Assembly: GCA_025084515.1 (NCBI GenBank)
Contig: JAJAGP010003211.1
Location: 16,796 to 80,795 of the forward strand
DNA length: 64,000 bases
Source of the DNA: Ancistrus triradiatus
Lineage: Eukaryota; Chordata; Actinopteri; Siluriformes; Loricariidae
Direction: 5' to 3'
A model generated the notes under the pieces. It was not told where the DNA came from. It saw nothing but the letters and a program-made list of their open reading frames with translations, and did not search any database. Position 1 is the stretch's first letter. Each line of letters begins with the position of its first letter. Shown here in pieces: positions 1 to 11,500 of this stretch. The position numbers were made by a program, and so were the translations under genes.

Positions 1-261
1 ATAGCAACTGATAAATGACTGCAAGTAATTCCTACAAAAGGCATTCATACGGTAAGGGTACATGATAACAAGAGTAAAAGTACACATAAAATTTACTAGC
101 ATATTTAAACTATTCACAGTCTTAAACTTCTTTAACTGAATTTGTACAAATAATAATGTAAGTTATTGAGGAAAAACTCATTATTTGCACATCATATAAT
201 ACTGTAACTCCAAATTACAAAAGGTTGTGACTGTATGGAAAACACATACAAAACTCACATA

Positions 262-1832
262 CAGTGGCAAAGAAGTATTTAGGTCAGGTCACTGATTGTG
301 CAGTTTCTCCAACTTAGAAAGACGATAGAGGTCCTGTAATTTTCATCATAGGTACATTTTCAACTATGAGAGACAAAATGAGAAAAAACAATCCAGGAAA
401 TCACAATTGTAGGATTTTTAAAAAAAGAATTTTAATTGTACTCATGGTAGAAAATAAGTATTTGGTCAATAAATTTGGTTCAACTCAACACCTTTGTAAC
501 ATAACTTTTGTTGGCATGACAGAGGTCAAACGTTTCCTGTAAGTCTTCACCAGGTTTGCACACACTGTAGCTGGTATTTTGGCCCATTTCCTCCCATGGG
601 CAGATCTCCTCTAGTGCAGTGATGATGTTTTTGGGGCAACACAGACTTTCAACTCCCATCCACAATTTTTCTATGGGGCTGAGGTCCCTGTGAGACTGGC
701 TAGGCCACTTCCAGGACCTTGAAATGCTTTTTATGGACCACTCCTTTGGTTGCCCGAAGCGGTGTTGTTTGGGATCAATTGTCATGTTGGAAGACCCAGC
801 CATGTTCCATCTTCAATGCTCTCACTGATGGAAGGAGGTATTGGCTTAAAATCTCAAAATACATGGCCCCGTTCATTCTTCCCTTAACACGAATCAGTCG
901 TCCTGTCCCCTCTGCAGAAAAACAGCCCCAAAGCATGATGTTTCCACCCCCATGCTTCACAGTAGGTATGGTGTTCTTAGGATGCAACTCAGCATTCTTC
1001 TTCCTCCAAACACGGCAAGTTGAGTTTTTACCAAAAGTTCTACTTTGTTTTCATCTGACAACATGATATTCTCCCTGTCTTCTTCTGGATCATCCATATG
1101 CTCTCTGGCAAACTTCAGACGGGCCTGGACATGTACTGGCTTAAGCAGGGGGACACGCCTGGCACTGCAGGATCTGAGTCTCTCTTGGCGTAGTGTGTTA
1201 CTGATGGTAGCCTTGTTAGGTTGGTCCCAGCTCTCTGCAGGTCATTCATCAGGTCTCTCCGTGTAGTTCTGGGATTTTTGCTCACCGTTCTCATGATCAT
1301 TTTGACCCCATGGGATGATTTCTTACGTGGTGCCCCAGATTGAGGGAGATTATCAATGGTCTTGTATGTCTTACAATTGCTCCCACAGTTGATTTTTTCA
1401 CACCAACCTGCTTGCCTATTGTAGATTCACTCTTCCCAGCCAGGTGCAAGTCTACAGTTTTCTTCCTGGTGTCCTACGACAGCTCTTTGGTTTTGGCCAT
1501 GGTTGAGTTTCTATTATACAGATAACGAGGTAAAACAGGTGCCATTAATACAGGTAACGAGTGGAGGACAGAAGAGCTTCTTAAAGAAGAAGTTACAGGT
1601 CTGTGAGAGCCGGAAATCTTGCTTGTTTGTGGGTGACCAAATACTTATTTTCCAAAATGATTTATAATTAAATTATTTAAAAATCCTACAATGTGATTTC
1701 CTGGATTTTTCTTTCTCATTTTCTTGCTTATAGTTGAAGTGTACCTATGATAAAAATTACAGACCTCTCTCATCTTTTTAGTCGGAGAACTTGCACAATC
1801 AGTGACTGACTAAATACTTTTTTGCCCCACTG
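262..1832 (-). mobile_element. Tc1-like transposon with long terminal inverted repeats, inserted in the family P left arm
   Basis: The element starts CAGTGGCAAAGAAGTATTTA just after TA (260-261). It ends with the inverted counterpart AAATACTTTTTTGCCCCACTG just before TA (1833-1834). The terminal repeats are long, about 200 bp per side, with matching interior blocks such as cctgtaattttcatcatagg near 335-355 and its counterpart near 1745-1775. Its length of 1571 bp and TA target site are typical of Tc1. It splits the left terminal repeat of the family P element, so it is younger than that element. Confidence 0.88.
480..1500 (-). pseudogene. Tc1 transposase pseudogene
   Basis: Read on the minus strand from the ATG at 1500-1498, the product begins MAKTKELS, the usual Tc1 transposase start. 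A helix-turn-helix region follows, then the DDE catalytic domain. All three acidic positions can be recognised: SDEN near 1060, QHDN near 785, and SPIEKLW near 675. The landmark VKHGGGNIMLWGCFSAEG lies near 920-970. Total span is about 1020 nt, close to the 340 codons of an intact gene. The frame is broken several times, for example by a one-base shift right after QHDN, so it cannot make an active enzyme. Such enzymes cut and paste their own element at TA sites in the nucleus. Confidence 0.88.
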
Positions 1833-3054
1833 TATTTCTTACATTTACTTTGACTTTTATTTCATTGCAGACAGTATGAACCTGAGGTATTTCAAGTTTT
1901 GCCTGGTCAACTTCATTTCATTTGTTAATAAACGTCCATTCCTGCATTTCAGGCCTGCAACACATTCCAAAAAAGTTGGGATGGGGGAAATTTAGAGCTA
2001 GTAATGAACTAAAAACAAAGTTTTTAATTATTTGTTTACAAACAGGTGATGTCAACAGGTGATTATAATCATGATTTGGTACAATAGCAGTATCCAGGAA
2101 AGGCTGAGTCTGTGATGTGCAAAGATGGCCAGATTATCTCCAGTTTGTCAACAATTATTGAAAGGTTTAAAAACAATGTACCGTATATTTCTTCCTTCTC
2201 TTCTACAGTGCATAACAGAGTACAAGCTTAAGCAGAACGCCCATGATCTTCGATCCCTCAGATGGCACTGCATCAAGAACTGTCATTCAACAACAGCTGA
2301 TATACCCACATGGGAAAAGGATTACTTTGGCAAACTTTTGTCAATCACTATAATACAGAGTTACATTCACAAATGCCACTTAAAACTTTACTGTGGAAAA
2401 AAGAAGCCTCACGTTAACCATGTCCAGAAGCATTGTTGACTTCTAGCATGGAAGTAAGCATCTAGGATGGACTATCACAGAGTGGAAATGTGTATTGTGT
2501 TCAGATGAATCAGTATACCAGATCTTTTTTGGAAAAAATTGGATGCCGTGTGCTCAGAATCAAAAGATGAAAATGACCATTCAGACTGTTATCAGCAACA
2601 AGTCCAAAAGCCAGAGTCTGTCATGGTATGCGTTTGTGTCAGTGCTCTTGGCAGAGGCCATTTACACTTCTGTGATGGCAGCATTAATGCAGAAAAGTAC
2701 ATAGAGATATTAGAGGAACATAAACTGCCTTCAAGACGACACCTTTTCCAGGAACGTCCATGCATTTTTCAACTATACAATGCAAAACCACATGCTGCAA
2801 ATATTACAAAGGCTTGGCTGCAGAAGAAGAGGGAACAGGTACTGGACTGGCCTGCCTGCAGTCCTGACAGGTCCCCAATAGAGACTTTGTAGAATTTTGA
2901 AATGAAAAATGACCCTGTACTGTCGCATATCTTAAAATGTGTTTCTAGGAAGAATGGGACAAAATAACACCTGAAGCACTAAAACATCTTGATGCATGCT
3001 CAATGATCCAGGTAAGAAAATCCAAGAAGTTGAATCTGTTCATCTGGACATAGA

Positions 3055-3125
3055 TTTGGGGTTTGAAAGCCACTGAGACGCGGTGTTTGACAAACACCGC
3101 GTCTCAGTGGCTTTCAAACCCCAAA
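3055..3125. repeat. 71-bp near-perfect palindrome at a Penelope-like inversion junction
   Basis: Positions 3055-3089 and 3091-3125 are exact reverse complements (35 bases each) around a single central A at 3090. The two arms hold the same piece of the element's coding sequence in opposite orientation, so the palindrome marks the point where the inverted 5' part meets the forward part. It could form a strong hairpin or cruciform. Confidence 0.95.
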
Positions 3126-3550
3126 ACACGCTACGCCAGAAACTGGTCCACCCCAAGGATCGGGTCCCCCAGCACAAACAGAGTAATGTAGTGTACGTTG
3201 TGAAGTGCCAGGAGGATTGCCAGGAATTGTACATCGGGGAAACCAAACAGCCACTGGCGAAACGGATGTCACAACATAGAAGAGCTACCTCATCAGGTCA
3301 GGACTCTGCGGTTTACACCCACCTACAGGCCAGTGGACACTCTTTCAAGGATGAAGACGTGCAGATCCTTGATAGGGAGGAACGATGGTTTGAAGTGGAG
3401 TAAGTAAAGAAGGCCATTTTTGTAAAAACGGGAACGTCCATCCCTGAACCGAGGAGGGGACCTCAGAGTACACCTCTCACCATCTTACAATGGAGCCATA
3501 CAAGCCATTCCCCAATCATGTGTGAATGGAAACGTGGCCATTGTCGTTAA
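3083..3550 (+). pseudogene. Penelope-like element GIY-YIG endonuclease domain (C-terminal fragment)
   Basis: The frame encodes NVVYVVKCQEDCQELYIGET, with the paired VVY and YIG motifs and a C-x3-C pair between them, followed by LAKRMSQHRRA, which carries the conserved Arg and His. Downstream are LQASGHSFKDEDVQILDRE and WFEVE. An in-frame TAA at 3401-3403 breaks the protein, but the same frame stays open to the stop at 3548-3550 with the expected tail (KKAIFVKTG, then a Pro/Arg-rich end). In this family the domain nicks the target DNA and supplies the primer for reverse transcription. The upstream reverse transcriptase is gone and the reading enters from the palindrome, so this is a dead fragment. 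Confidence 0.82.
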
Positions 3551-3799
3551 TGGCTAGGTAAAATCTGCATATTAAATGATCACCGGTCCCATTTTATGCA
3601 GTGGTGCTGGTACCAAGTCGTTATTGCAAAGGGTGCGTTGATCGGGCCCACTAATGTCGATGTGAATAACTTCATTTTATTCGAACTTTGACTCCATGGA
3701 CTGTAGATTTCGATCTTAGATTTATCATCATACCCGGGCCCCACTTTAATGTCGATGTGCCTACTCACATTCCTTTTCAAAACTTGACTCCATGACTTA

Positions 3800-4045
3800 G
3801 TCGCTCTTAGATTTCTCATCTACGCCGCCAAAGGAGGTTGGGTTCCCTTTTTGGTCTTGGTCCCTCCCAAGGTTTCTTCCTAGGAACTAGGGGTTTTTCC
3901 TTGCACTGTCGCCCAAGGCTTGAATTCATTTGCGAGTGGACGTAAGTTTAGGAGAATATAAAACTTGAAAAGTTGCTTTGAGACAATGCTCCCATTGTAA
4001 AAAGCGCTTATAAAATAAAATCTGACTTGACTTGCCTTTGACTGT
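3800..4045 (+). repeat. Teleost interspersed repeat tail (class uncertain)
   Basis: The stretch resembles a common fish repeat. It contains aggtttcttcctaggaacta, a tttttccttgcactgtcgcc block, then tttgagacaatg and ttgtaaaaagcgcttataaa close to an A-rich end. It lies inside the Penelope-like element. It may be a separate nested insertion or part of that element's 3' untranslated region. The identification is from memory of the pattern. Confidence 0.45.
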
Positions 4046-4473
4046 ATATAAGATGGGGAAATTTTCCAACTGCTGAGACTGAAGAAGTCACTTAGATGAG
4101 TGACGAAACGTTTCTCCAATAAAATCTATGTCCAGATGAACAGATTCAACATCTTGGACTGAAGCACTAAATCATTTCGTATCCTCTGTTTCAAACATCT
4201 TTTAAGTGTAGTGAAAAGGAATGGCAACATTACAAAGTGGTAAATGCTTTACCGTCCCAACTTTTTTTTTGGAATGTATTGCAGGCCTGAAATGCAAGAA
4301 TGGATGTTTATTAACAAATGAAATGACGTTGACTAGACAAAATATAAAATATCTGAGTGTCATGCTGTCTGCAATTAAATGGTCAAAGTCAAAGTAAATA
4401 TAAGAAACACTTTTTTGTTTTTATTTATATGCATTTTCCATACTGTCCCAACTTTTTGTGATTTGGGGTTGTA

Positions 4474-5677
4474 CTTTGAAGTCCTAGTTGGATGCCTGTC
4501 CTACCCCTTCATCCAACCACTTCGGCAGTAATGGGTATTAAACCATGGACATTAATTAGAATGCATCTTTATCAGCATTACCAGTTAAGAGCACTATTCT
4601 CTCTCAGTGACTAGTACCGGTGCTTTTATCATGGATTAAATTTGAAGACTGCAGATTGGAAAACACTTCCAATCAGAGATTATTAATCTGGATTAAGAGT
4701 TTCCATATTAATTTGAGACTTTATTAGAATACATTGATGAAAACTGTTAATGATAGCACACTGCTAGCAACATGTTCCAAAACTGTCAGTGGAAAGTCCT
4801 CGTAGTGATAGAAAGACAAGCATGTGTGTGTGTTATCTTGCTTCGTTTTCAGATGGCTGGTGCGATGTCATTAGTCACAGCCCTCTCCCTCTCATTAGCT
4901 CAGCCGGTCGCCATGGCAGCCACACAAAGGCCGACCCCTCTTTGCCAGTACACAGAGAGTGACAGGCCAATTAGAAGAGGGCACACTGACACACACTGTG
5001 ATTACCACTTAGACACAGAGAGAAGCAACAGAAGCCATACAAGAAGAGATAAACCTGATGCCCTTGCCATCTTCGCTCTCAAACATACACTCCACATTAT
5101 CTTTGGGGCATTAGAGACCCAATGGGGAGCAGAATAACTGAGAAGAATGACAGGCATAATTTGAAGACAAATGTATCTACATATTAAACATTCCACAACC
5201 TAGCTGTGATTAGTTAAATCACATCACGGAGACACTCCAAATTCAAATGAGCCATATTAAATTCCTCTCTTGTTTGGCTTATGTTAATACCCCCCGACTA
5301 TCTGGACACAATCTTTCAGTCAATTTGCTTCTTCTCTCTTTTAGCGAGCCAGTGTGTAAATAAGTAATCTTTAATCATGGCCCTCCTCAACAGTTTAGCT
5401 GAGTCAGTGAATTCTGTTTAATTTTAAATCCTCTTGTGTTTGAGTCCCCTTCAGGCTTTTTAGATTTATTACACATACAGTAGTGATTTTTGTTGTGCTG
5501 GATGTGAAAAATATTTTTTACACATGATTTATTTACAACTGTAGTCAAATCCAGTTATTAGAACGTACCTGAAAAATGCTGTGCATAATAAATATTGTAT
5601 TTAGATAACAAGAGCCAAATACCCATCATTTTCTATGATGAAATCCCTGTCTGTTCCTGTATCTTAAAACCTTGAAC
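4474..5677. other. Unassigned sequence between transposons
   Basis: No gene or terminal-repeat structure was recognised. The open frame across 4772-5137 lacks family motifs and is judged spurious. Homeodomain-like ATTA sites cluster at 4670-4740 and near 5210-5290. Confidence 0.4.
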
Positions 5678-5679
5678 TA

Positions 5680-6983
5680 CAGTGGTGCTTGAAAGTTTTT
5701 GATCTTTCTATATTTCTGCATAAATATGACCTAAAACATCATCAGATTTTCACACAAGTCCTAAAAGTAGATAAAGAGAACCCAGTTAAACAAATGAGAC
5801 AAAATATTATACTTGGTCATTTATTTATTGAGGAAAATGATCTAATATTACATATTAGTGAGTGGCAAAAGTATGTGAACATCTAGGATTAGCAGTTAAT
5901 TTGAAGGTGAAATTAGAGTCAGGTGTTTTCAATCAATGGGATGACAATCAGGTGTGAGTGGGCACCCTGTTTTATTTAAAGAACAGGGATCTATCAAAAT
6001 CTGCTCTGCTCTGCTCTGCGTTTGTGGAAGTGTATCATGGCACAAACAAAGGAGATTTCTGAGGACCTCAGAGAAAGAGTTGTTGATGCTCTTCAAGCTT
6101 CAACAAAAACAAGGGTTACAACACCATCTCTAAAGAGTTTGGACTCCACCAATCCACAGTCAGACAAATTGTGTACAAATGGAGGAAATTCAAGACCATT
6201 GTTACCTTCCCCAGGAGTGGTCGACCAACAAAGATCACTCCAAAAGCAAGGAGTGTAATAGTGATCACAAAGGACCCCAGGGTAATTCTAAAGCAACTGA
6301 AGGCCTCTCTTCACATTGGTATGTAATGTTCATGAGTACACCATCAGAAGAACACCTCTGAAAACAATGGTATGCATGGCAGGGTTGCAAGGAGAAAGCC
6401 ACTGCTCCACAAAAAGAACATTGCTGCTCGTCTGCAGTTTGCTAAAGATCACGTGGACAAGCCAGAAGGCTATTGGAAGAATGTTTTGTGGCCGGATGAG
6501 ACCAAATAGAACTTTTGGGTTTAAAAGAAAATCGTTATGTTTGGAGGAAGGAAAGCACTGCATTCCAGCATAAGAACCTTATCCCATCTGTGAAACATGG
6601 TGGTGGTAGTATCATGGTTTGGGTCTCTTTTGCTGCATCTGGGCCAGGACGACTTGCCATCATTGATGGAACAATGAATTCTGAATTCTATCAGAAGTAT
6701 TCTATCACAAACATCCCAGAGTTGAAGCTGTTCTGTATGAAGGAATGGGCTAAAATTCCTCCAAGCCGATGTGCAGGACTGATCAACAGTTACAGGAAAC
6801 GTTTAGTTGCACAGGGGGGTCACACCAGATACTGAAAGCAAAGGTTCACATACTTTTGCCATCCACTAATATATAATATTGGATCATTTTCACTTGTGTG
6901 AAAATCTGACGATGTTTTAATACAGAAATGTTTTAATTTAAATAGAAAACTGTAAAGGGTTCACAAACTTTCAAGCACCACTG
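5680..6983 (+). mobile_element. Tc1 family A-G, copy A (internally deleted)
   Basis: It starts CAGTGGTGCTTGAAAGTTTT after TA (5678-5679) and ends CACAAACTTTCAAGCACCACTG before TA (6984-6985). The terminal repeats are long, with interior blocks such as tttatttattgaggaaaatg. The length is 1304 bp against 1584 bp for full-length copy G. The missing ~280 bp falls in the transposase between the LYQ-equivalent residues and NIPELKL, removing the second and third catalytic positions. Confidence 0.9.
6037..6835 (+). pseudogene. Tc1 transposase pseudogene (copy A)
   Basis: It begins MAQTKEISEDLRERVVDALQ at 6037, the N-terminal DNA-binding region of this family. The frame shifts near 6100 within an A-rich stretch. 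Later pieces appear in other frames: FGFKRK near 6515, HKNLIPSVKHGGGSIMVW near 6575-6625, GPGRLAIIDGTMNSEFYQK, then directly NIPELKLFCMKEWAKIPPSR, ending TRY at 6832. The deletion takes out the QQDNDPKH and SPDINPIE segments. The product cannot catalyse transposition, although the ends might still be mobilised in trans. Confidence 0.88.
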
Positions 6984-6985
6984 TA

Positions 6986-7574
6986 CTTTCAATGATGTTC
7001 ACATGATGTCTCCTCATGATCACGGTCTCATTCATCACTCATTCATCATACCACTCTGTGTGCACATATGTGGGCGATCATGCACATTTTCTTCTGTCTC
7101 AGTGCATTTACTTCTAGCACTAAACGCTAAAATAGAAAATTATCAACCATTAACCGAGTAAAATGGAAGTGAAGGGTGTAAGGAGAGGTAAGAAGCCTAT
7201 TCCTAAACTTCCATTATGTTTACAATTGCATTTTTTAGAGTAGTGGTTCAAATAGTTGTGTAGGGTCTTAGCCTTCCCAACCCTTATATAGTAATCTGGA
7301 TCCACTTGTAAACACTCTACTTATAGCTGTAAGATTTTTTTTGTTTATAGTACTGTGTGCTAGCAAAATATTGTGCTGGCTCCACTTCCAGGTACTCTGC
7401 TGCTCATATCTTTTAAAACCTTCTTCCATTATACAATGTACTAGCTCCACCCACAGACACTTTATATATAGCTTTTAAAATTTTTCTCATTTATATAGTG
7501 TGCTGTTATACCTACTGTCCACCTACACACACACTTCACAAAGCTTTCTGAACTTTTTTACTTTGTATACCGTG
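6986..7574. other. Unassigned AT-rich sequence
   Basis: No gene or repeat was recognised. The block at 7260-7540 is a loose succession of similar lines (gtgctagc or gtgctggctccac with a nearby tataca), suggesting an old degenerate tandem repeat with a period near 115-120 bp. Confidence 0.35.
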
Positions 7575-7875
7575 CTGGTGTCATGACAGATACAATTGGG
7601 AGGCGAACGCAGAAAGCCGATTCAAAGAGCTTTCATAGAAATACTGAGTAGAGGCACAGAAAAGCAGAGCAGAACCAGAATCCAGCCTATAGTCAAAAGT
7701 TCAAAGCCAGATATATTAGTCCCCTCATGCAGTCCAAAACGCTAGACAAAATACACAATCCAAAAACAGCAGGGTTCAGGCACAGAATCAAAATCGGAGT
7801 TCCAGTCAGTAACGAGCGCTCAGTAATATGTGTGGAAACGATGAAACTTCACAAGGAGTGTTTGGTGACTGGCAT
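7575..7875 (-). repeat. Possible LTR-like remnant
   Basis: The block begins TGTCATGACA and differs in composition from its flanks. It carries strings such as aaaacagcagggttcaggca and cagtaatatgtgtggaaacg that resemble reverse-strand LTRs of fish Gypsy elements. No partner LTR, target duplication or coding part is visible. Class and borders are uncertain. Confidence 0.3.
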
Positions 7876-8000
7876 TTAAATGTTTGTGAGAGTAATTTGC
7901 TGATGATAAACATGTGCCTCTTGATCAGAAGGTGTGCAACTACTATAACATTAAGACACTAGAGAAATATGCAACTTTTTCTGTTAAGTCTCATCATGTG

Positions 8001-8001
<1 letters not shown>

Positions 8002-8044
<43 letters not shown>

Positions 8045-8045
8045 T
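8002..8045. repeat. (ATT)n microsatellite
   Basis: About 14 perfect trinucleotide units. Confidence 0.95.
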
Positions 8046-9911
8046 TAAGAAAATTGTGTTGTTGTGTCAGCTGACCAGTAAAATAACTTCCGTAATGAAG
8101 AGCACAACTGCAGGGCTACTTATCAACTCAATTAAGCAGCAGCCTTGATAACATTTATGTATCTCAGATCAGATGTGTTGCTTGAAGACAAGTCAAGTGG
8201 GTTAGATATCTGATTATTTGATAGAGGATACAATGGCTGAGGTATCTGAGGGATCTGATATTACAGCTTCCAAGTGAATGTATCAGAGCCACAACAACAG
8301 AGATTTTCAAGTACGGCTACCGTAATTGCACACACTCTTGACTGAAATTTGTACACTAGAGATTCTGGATCTTGGTTTTGAAACAAAGCACCAAGTTTTC
8401 TCACAATTCCAAGAGACTAAAGGATCCTAGACTAGCTGAAACATGAATTATTTCCTCTGTCAGAATTTGCATACTGATACAATATTCACTCTTTGGTTCA
8501 TTTGTTGGAAGTCCAGAAAAGTACTTCAGGCTTTCTTAGCACAGTGCAGAGCACGGCAATATAAAACTGTCTGTAATTGCCCTCTGGTAGAATTGTGAGC
8601 TTCAGGCTCCCCATAAATATTTGCATATCACTACTGTTCCTTGTGAAGTGGTCTGCTAAACAAGTGTTCTAGCGCAAAATGTGACATTTGATACCCTGAC
8701 GATTTTATATTTGTTATGCAGTTTGCATTCACCTCAGATAAACAGCTGAACACAAAGGTTTTCACCGCCATCTCCTGTCTGTTGTATTTTTTCTCAAAAG
8801 GTGAGGAATAAATGGTCACATATGTATAGCACATGTTTTTCTCCATCCATGTTGCAATCAGCATTTCCACCCTGCCGTTTTTAACTCAGGTCATTGTTTC
8901 AACAATTAACCCCAACAACCCCCCCCAAAAGCTGAAGATGAGAGTGTCTAGGTGAATTCTTTCTCATGTACACTGCATCATTGAGCAAACCCCCTCACCA
9001 TGAATAGAGGTTAATGCTGTTTACTGTCTCCAGTTGGTGCACACAGGTGACAGCTGGCCAGAGTTTTACATAATCAACGAAGAAGTTGAATAGCAACATT
9101 GGACAAGTTGTTCTCGTTAAATATTCTAGCTGCAATGGCATTGTTGAAATGCTGTTTGCATCAGATCTATAATTAACATTAGATGTACTGTTTACAATCT
9201 TGATTCTCTTTCCATTTACCAATAAAGCAAAGCTAAAATATGACTGTCCAAGGAATTGTCTGGATAACTTATTTTGAGTTTCAGTATGTATTTTAAAGAT
9301 CCATTTGCTTTGTACATTTTCCTTGCATTACAGGACAGAGTGAAGCCAGTGACCTTGTCCATGTGCCTTGGAATTACCCAGGGGTATGCTGTTAGAGGAA
9401 TCAGAAAAGAGATAATGCGCTTCTCAAAGAAATGAGCTTGTTCGCTTGCCATCCCAAAGCCCCTTAAGGAATCTTACTAGTGTATGCTCTCTGTCTCAAT
9501 ATATTTACTGTTTGGCTTTGACTGGTTATACTGCAGCATGGTGGAAGGCCAATCTGTGATAACTTGTGAGGCCAGAACAGAATTAAAGAGCCAGAGATGG
9601 AAGGCCACTTTAAATATTGCCTATGCGGTGTCTACTTACAAAACTGTGACTGTGCAGCTCTTTGGCATGTGGAGCTTTCTAATCATTATGATGAACAAAT
9701 GATTATAGAAGGGATGGACAAGATGTGAGTGAGCAAGAGAGAGACAGAGAGAAGGAGATGTGGCGAGACATCGATAGAATGACAAAGTAAATGAGGTGGG
9801 TGAGGTCGTACAGCATGCTCTCACACTAACACACTATGACTTTTCTAAAACGCATGACACAGAGTCACATTGTACACGTGACTGCTCTTTTTTTCTGAGT
9901 AAGAGAACAAG

Positions 9912-9953
9912 AGGGATAAAGAGAGAGAAAGAGAGAGAGAGAGCGAGAGAGAG
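9912..9953. repeat. GA-rich imperfect microsatellite
   Basis: An interrupted (GA)n tract with a few A or C interruptions. Confidence 0.85.
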
Positions 9954-10688
9954 TACATTGTGTCTGGGTGCACAGAAGCATTGCCCTCAAAGCTCATCTG
10001 TTTCGGTGCGAATGGTTCACTGCCTTTCAATAATAAAAGAAACATGGCAAGCCAGAAGAAAAGAAGGAAAAAGGCCGTCTTTCCTTCACTCTCTGCAATA
10101 ATTCTCCTCAGTCCTGGTTGACCTTAACGAAATGGAACACCCACAGATACACACAGAAGGTGTGGAGTGAGGAAATGTAGAAGGCTCGGAAACATCTTCT
10201 TGGATAAAACAGTGCTGAAAGGCTTGCTTCTTCTGTAAATGCAGAAAGACTTGAGTGTCTTTTGTCAAGAGTATGACAGTCTGGAGGAAGTGTTATTGAA
10301 GGGCAATGGCTGAGTGGTAATTTAAAAGCTGGTAAAGTAGTCTGAGCTTATAGCTATAGGCAGTCTGTTTTACGATCCTTATCTTTAGTCACAGCACATT
10401 AAGCAGCTGAAATTGAGACCCGTTGTGCATGTTTATGTATGTTTGCCCTATTGTACATTCACTTTCCAAGAACGCAAACACACCTGTGTCTTATGCCGGA
10501 TAGTGATGGGAAATTCGATTCAGTTAAGCAAACTAATTCTTCTGAACAGTCCATCATAATAAAGAAAACATGGCTGAGGGTGGAGCTGCATGCTGCATCC
10601 ACAATCCACTCTCTGTTTGTTTTTTTTCCTTATTCAAATGCACTCTGTTAGCTATATTTGATTAGTGTTCACTAAATAGGAAAAGGAT

Positions 10689-10790
10689 GGCACGATAATG
10701 CAATGGTTAGCGCTGTCACCTCATAGCTACAGAGACCCAGCTTGTGTGGAGTTTGTATGTTCTGCATGTTCTCCCACATTTTGACCTGTG
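10689..10790 (+). repeat. tRNA-like interspersed repeat R2, fragment
   Basis: It starts GGCACGATAATGCAATGGTT and includes ttgtgtggagtttgtatgtt and catgttctcccacatt. These match in sense orientation the repeat seen reversed at 11642, 19253 and 53600-54293. R2 is my label. Confidence 0.6.
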
Positions 10791-10860
10791 CTACCGGTTA
10801 TTCCCCAGCCCCTTCACGACCCTGTTGGTGTGAAAAGTGAGCTCATAGGATTATCTGTCA

Positions 10861-11410
10861 TACACAAGATGTTTAGTTTAAATGGTTTGCTACAGATTTG
10901 CTTCAATCTAAATATCAGACTCTAAAAGTACAGATGATTGTCCTCTTTGTGTATCTTTGAAGTGAATATGTGACAACATTCATAAAATCTCTGCTTCTGA
11001 TATATTTTTTTAAGTGTGAAATTACTGTACTTACGTTACTGAACTCAAATGATTGAACTTAAATAAAATATAATGCCAAATTAACTGTTATGTTATAAAG
11101 GAAATTACACAAGACACATGAGTGTTATGAGTGCACTAGTGTAATACAACATTATTTGTAATAGGACAGTTGTGCCTTCACCAAGTTTTTCATTTTTTTC
11201 ATTTTTCTTTTGTAGTTCAGAAGGTGTTATCTTCTACTTCGTGTTATCCAAAATTCAGCTGCCTGACTAGCACTCCATCTCGACATCTCGTTACCCCTGT
11301 TCATACCCCTGTATCAGCACTGACTAACATAATGCATTAACTTTAAAATCCTCCTTCTTACTTACAAAGCATTACACAGGCATGCTATCCCCTACGCTCT
11401 CAACCAGGCA
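10861..11410. other. Unassigned AT-rich sequence
   Basis: No open frame or repeat structure was recognised. Confidence 0.4.
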
Positions 11411-11500
11411 ACAAGGTGGCCCAGTGTTTAGTGCGGTCACCTCACAGCTCCAGCATCCCCGGTTTGCTCCCAACCTTGGATTACACCTGTGTGGACTCTC
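11411..11500 (+). repeat. R2 repeat, second fragment
   Basis: ACAAGGTGGCCCAGTGTTTA, then tcacctcacagctccagcat and ctgtgtggactctcc, resemble the head of R2 with its A-box-like and B-box-like segments degraded. Confidence 0.5.

Larger units (their letters stand above)
2984..4158 (+). mobile_element. Penelope-like retroelement, 5'-truncated and partly inverted
   Basis: It is flanked by a perfect 13-bp direct repeat CTGAAGCACTAAA (2971-2983 and 4159-4171), the target-site duplication. Inside, 3021-3057 is the inverted copy, with one mismatch, of 4122-4158, so the 3' end sequence is repeated in reverse at the 5' end. A 71-bp near-perfect palindrome (3055-3125) joins the inverted part to the coding part. 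The coding part encodes a GIY-YIG endonuclease, the hallmark of canonical Penelope-like elements. Most of the reverse transcriptase is missing, as expected after incomplete reverse transcription from the 3' end. The 3' tail includes gtgacgaaacgtttctcc near 4100. Confidence 0.82.
2125..4205 (+). pseudogene. Family P Tc1 transposase pseudogene, split by a Penelope-like insertion
   Basis: The plus-strand reading runs from about 2125 to 2983 and resumes at 4159-4205. Recognisable pieces are an N-terminal part ending near 2439, an SDES block near 2500, VMVCVCVSALGRGHLHFCDG near 2620-2680, and the catalytic tail with QLYNAKPHAA (normally QQDNAKPH, so the second Asp is lost) and VLDWPACSPDRSPIETL near 2840-2890. 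The last residues (PEALNHFVSSVSNIF, stop at 4203-4205) lie beyond the insertion. The insertion split the gene about 16 codons before its end. There are frame breaks and stops throughout, so it is dead. Confidence 0.75.
207..4471 (+). mobile_element. Tc1-type DNA transposon (family P), host of two nested insertions
   Basis: The left end (ACTCCAAATTACAAAAGGTT) and the right end (TTTTTGTGATTTGGGGTTG) are inverted repeats, each flanked by TA (205-206 and 4472-4473). Further in, both sides carry a second matching block: a cattcctgcatttcaggcct stretch followed by CATTCCAAAAAAGTTGGGA near 1940-1980, and its inverted counterpart near 4255-4310. Removing the Tc1 at 262-1832 and the Penelope-like element at 2984-4158 leaves about 1.5 kb, a normal Tc1 size. 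The coding strand is plus. Other pieces of this family lie at 41181-42000, 45898-45930, 46858-47313 and 55669-55962. Family P is my own label. Confidence 0.8.
7876..10688. other. Unassigned sequence with microsatellites
   Basis: It includes an (ATT)n run at 8002-8045 and a GA-rich tract at 9912-9953. Short open frames on both strands near 9480-10270 have no recognisable motif. One of them owes its length to the GA tract. No transposon ends were recognised. Confidence 0.4.

Noticed and set aside
3040..3246. Minus-strand frame through the 71-bp palindrome
   Set aside because: It is the antisense of the GIY-YIG coding sequence and owes its opening to the palindrome.
4772..5137. 121-codon plus-strand frame
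   Set aside because: Its composition looks random and no homologous motif was recognised. It has a competing minus-strand frame in the same place.
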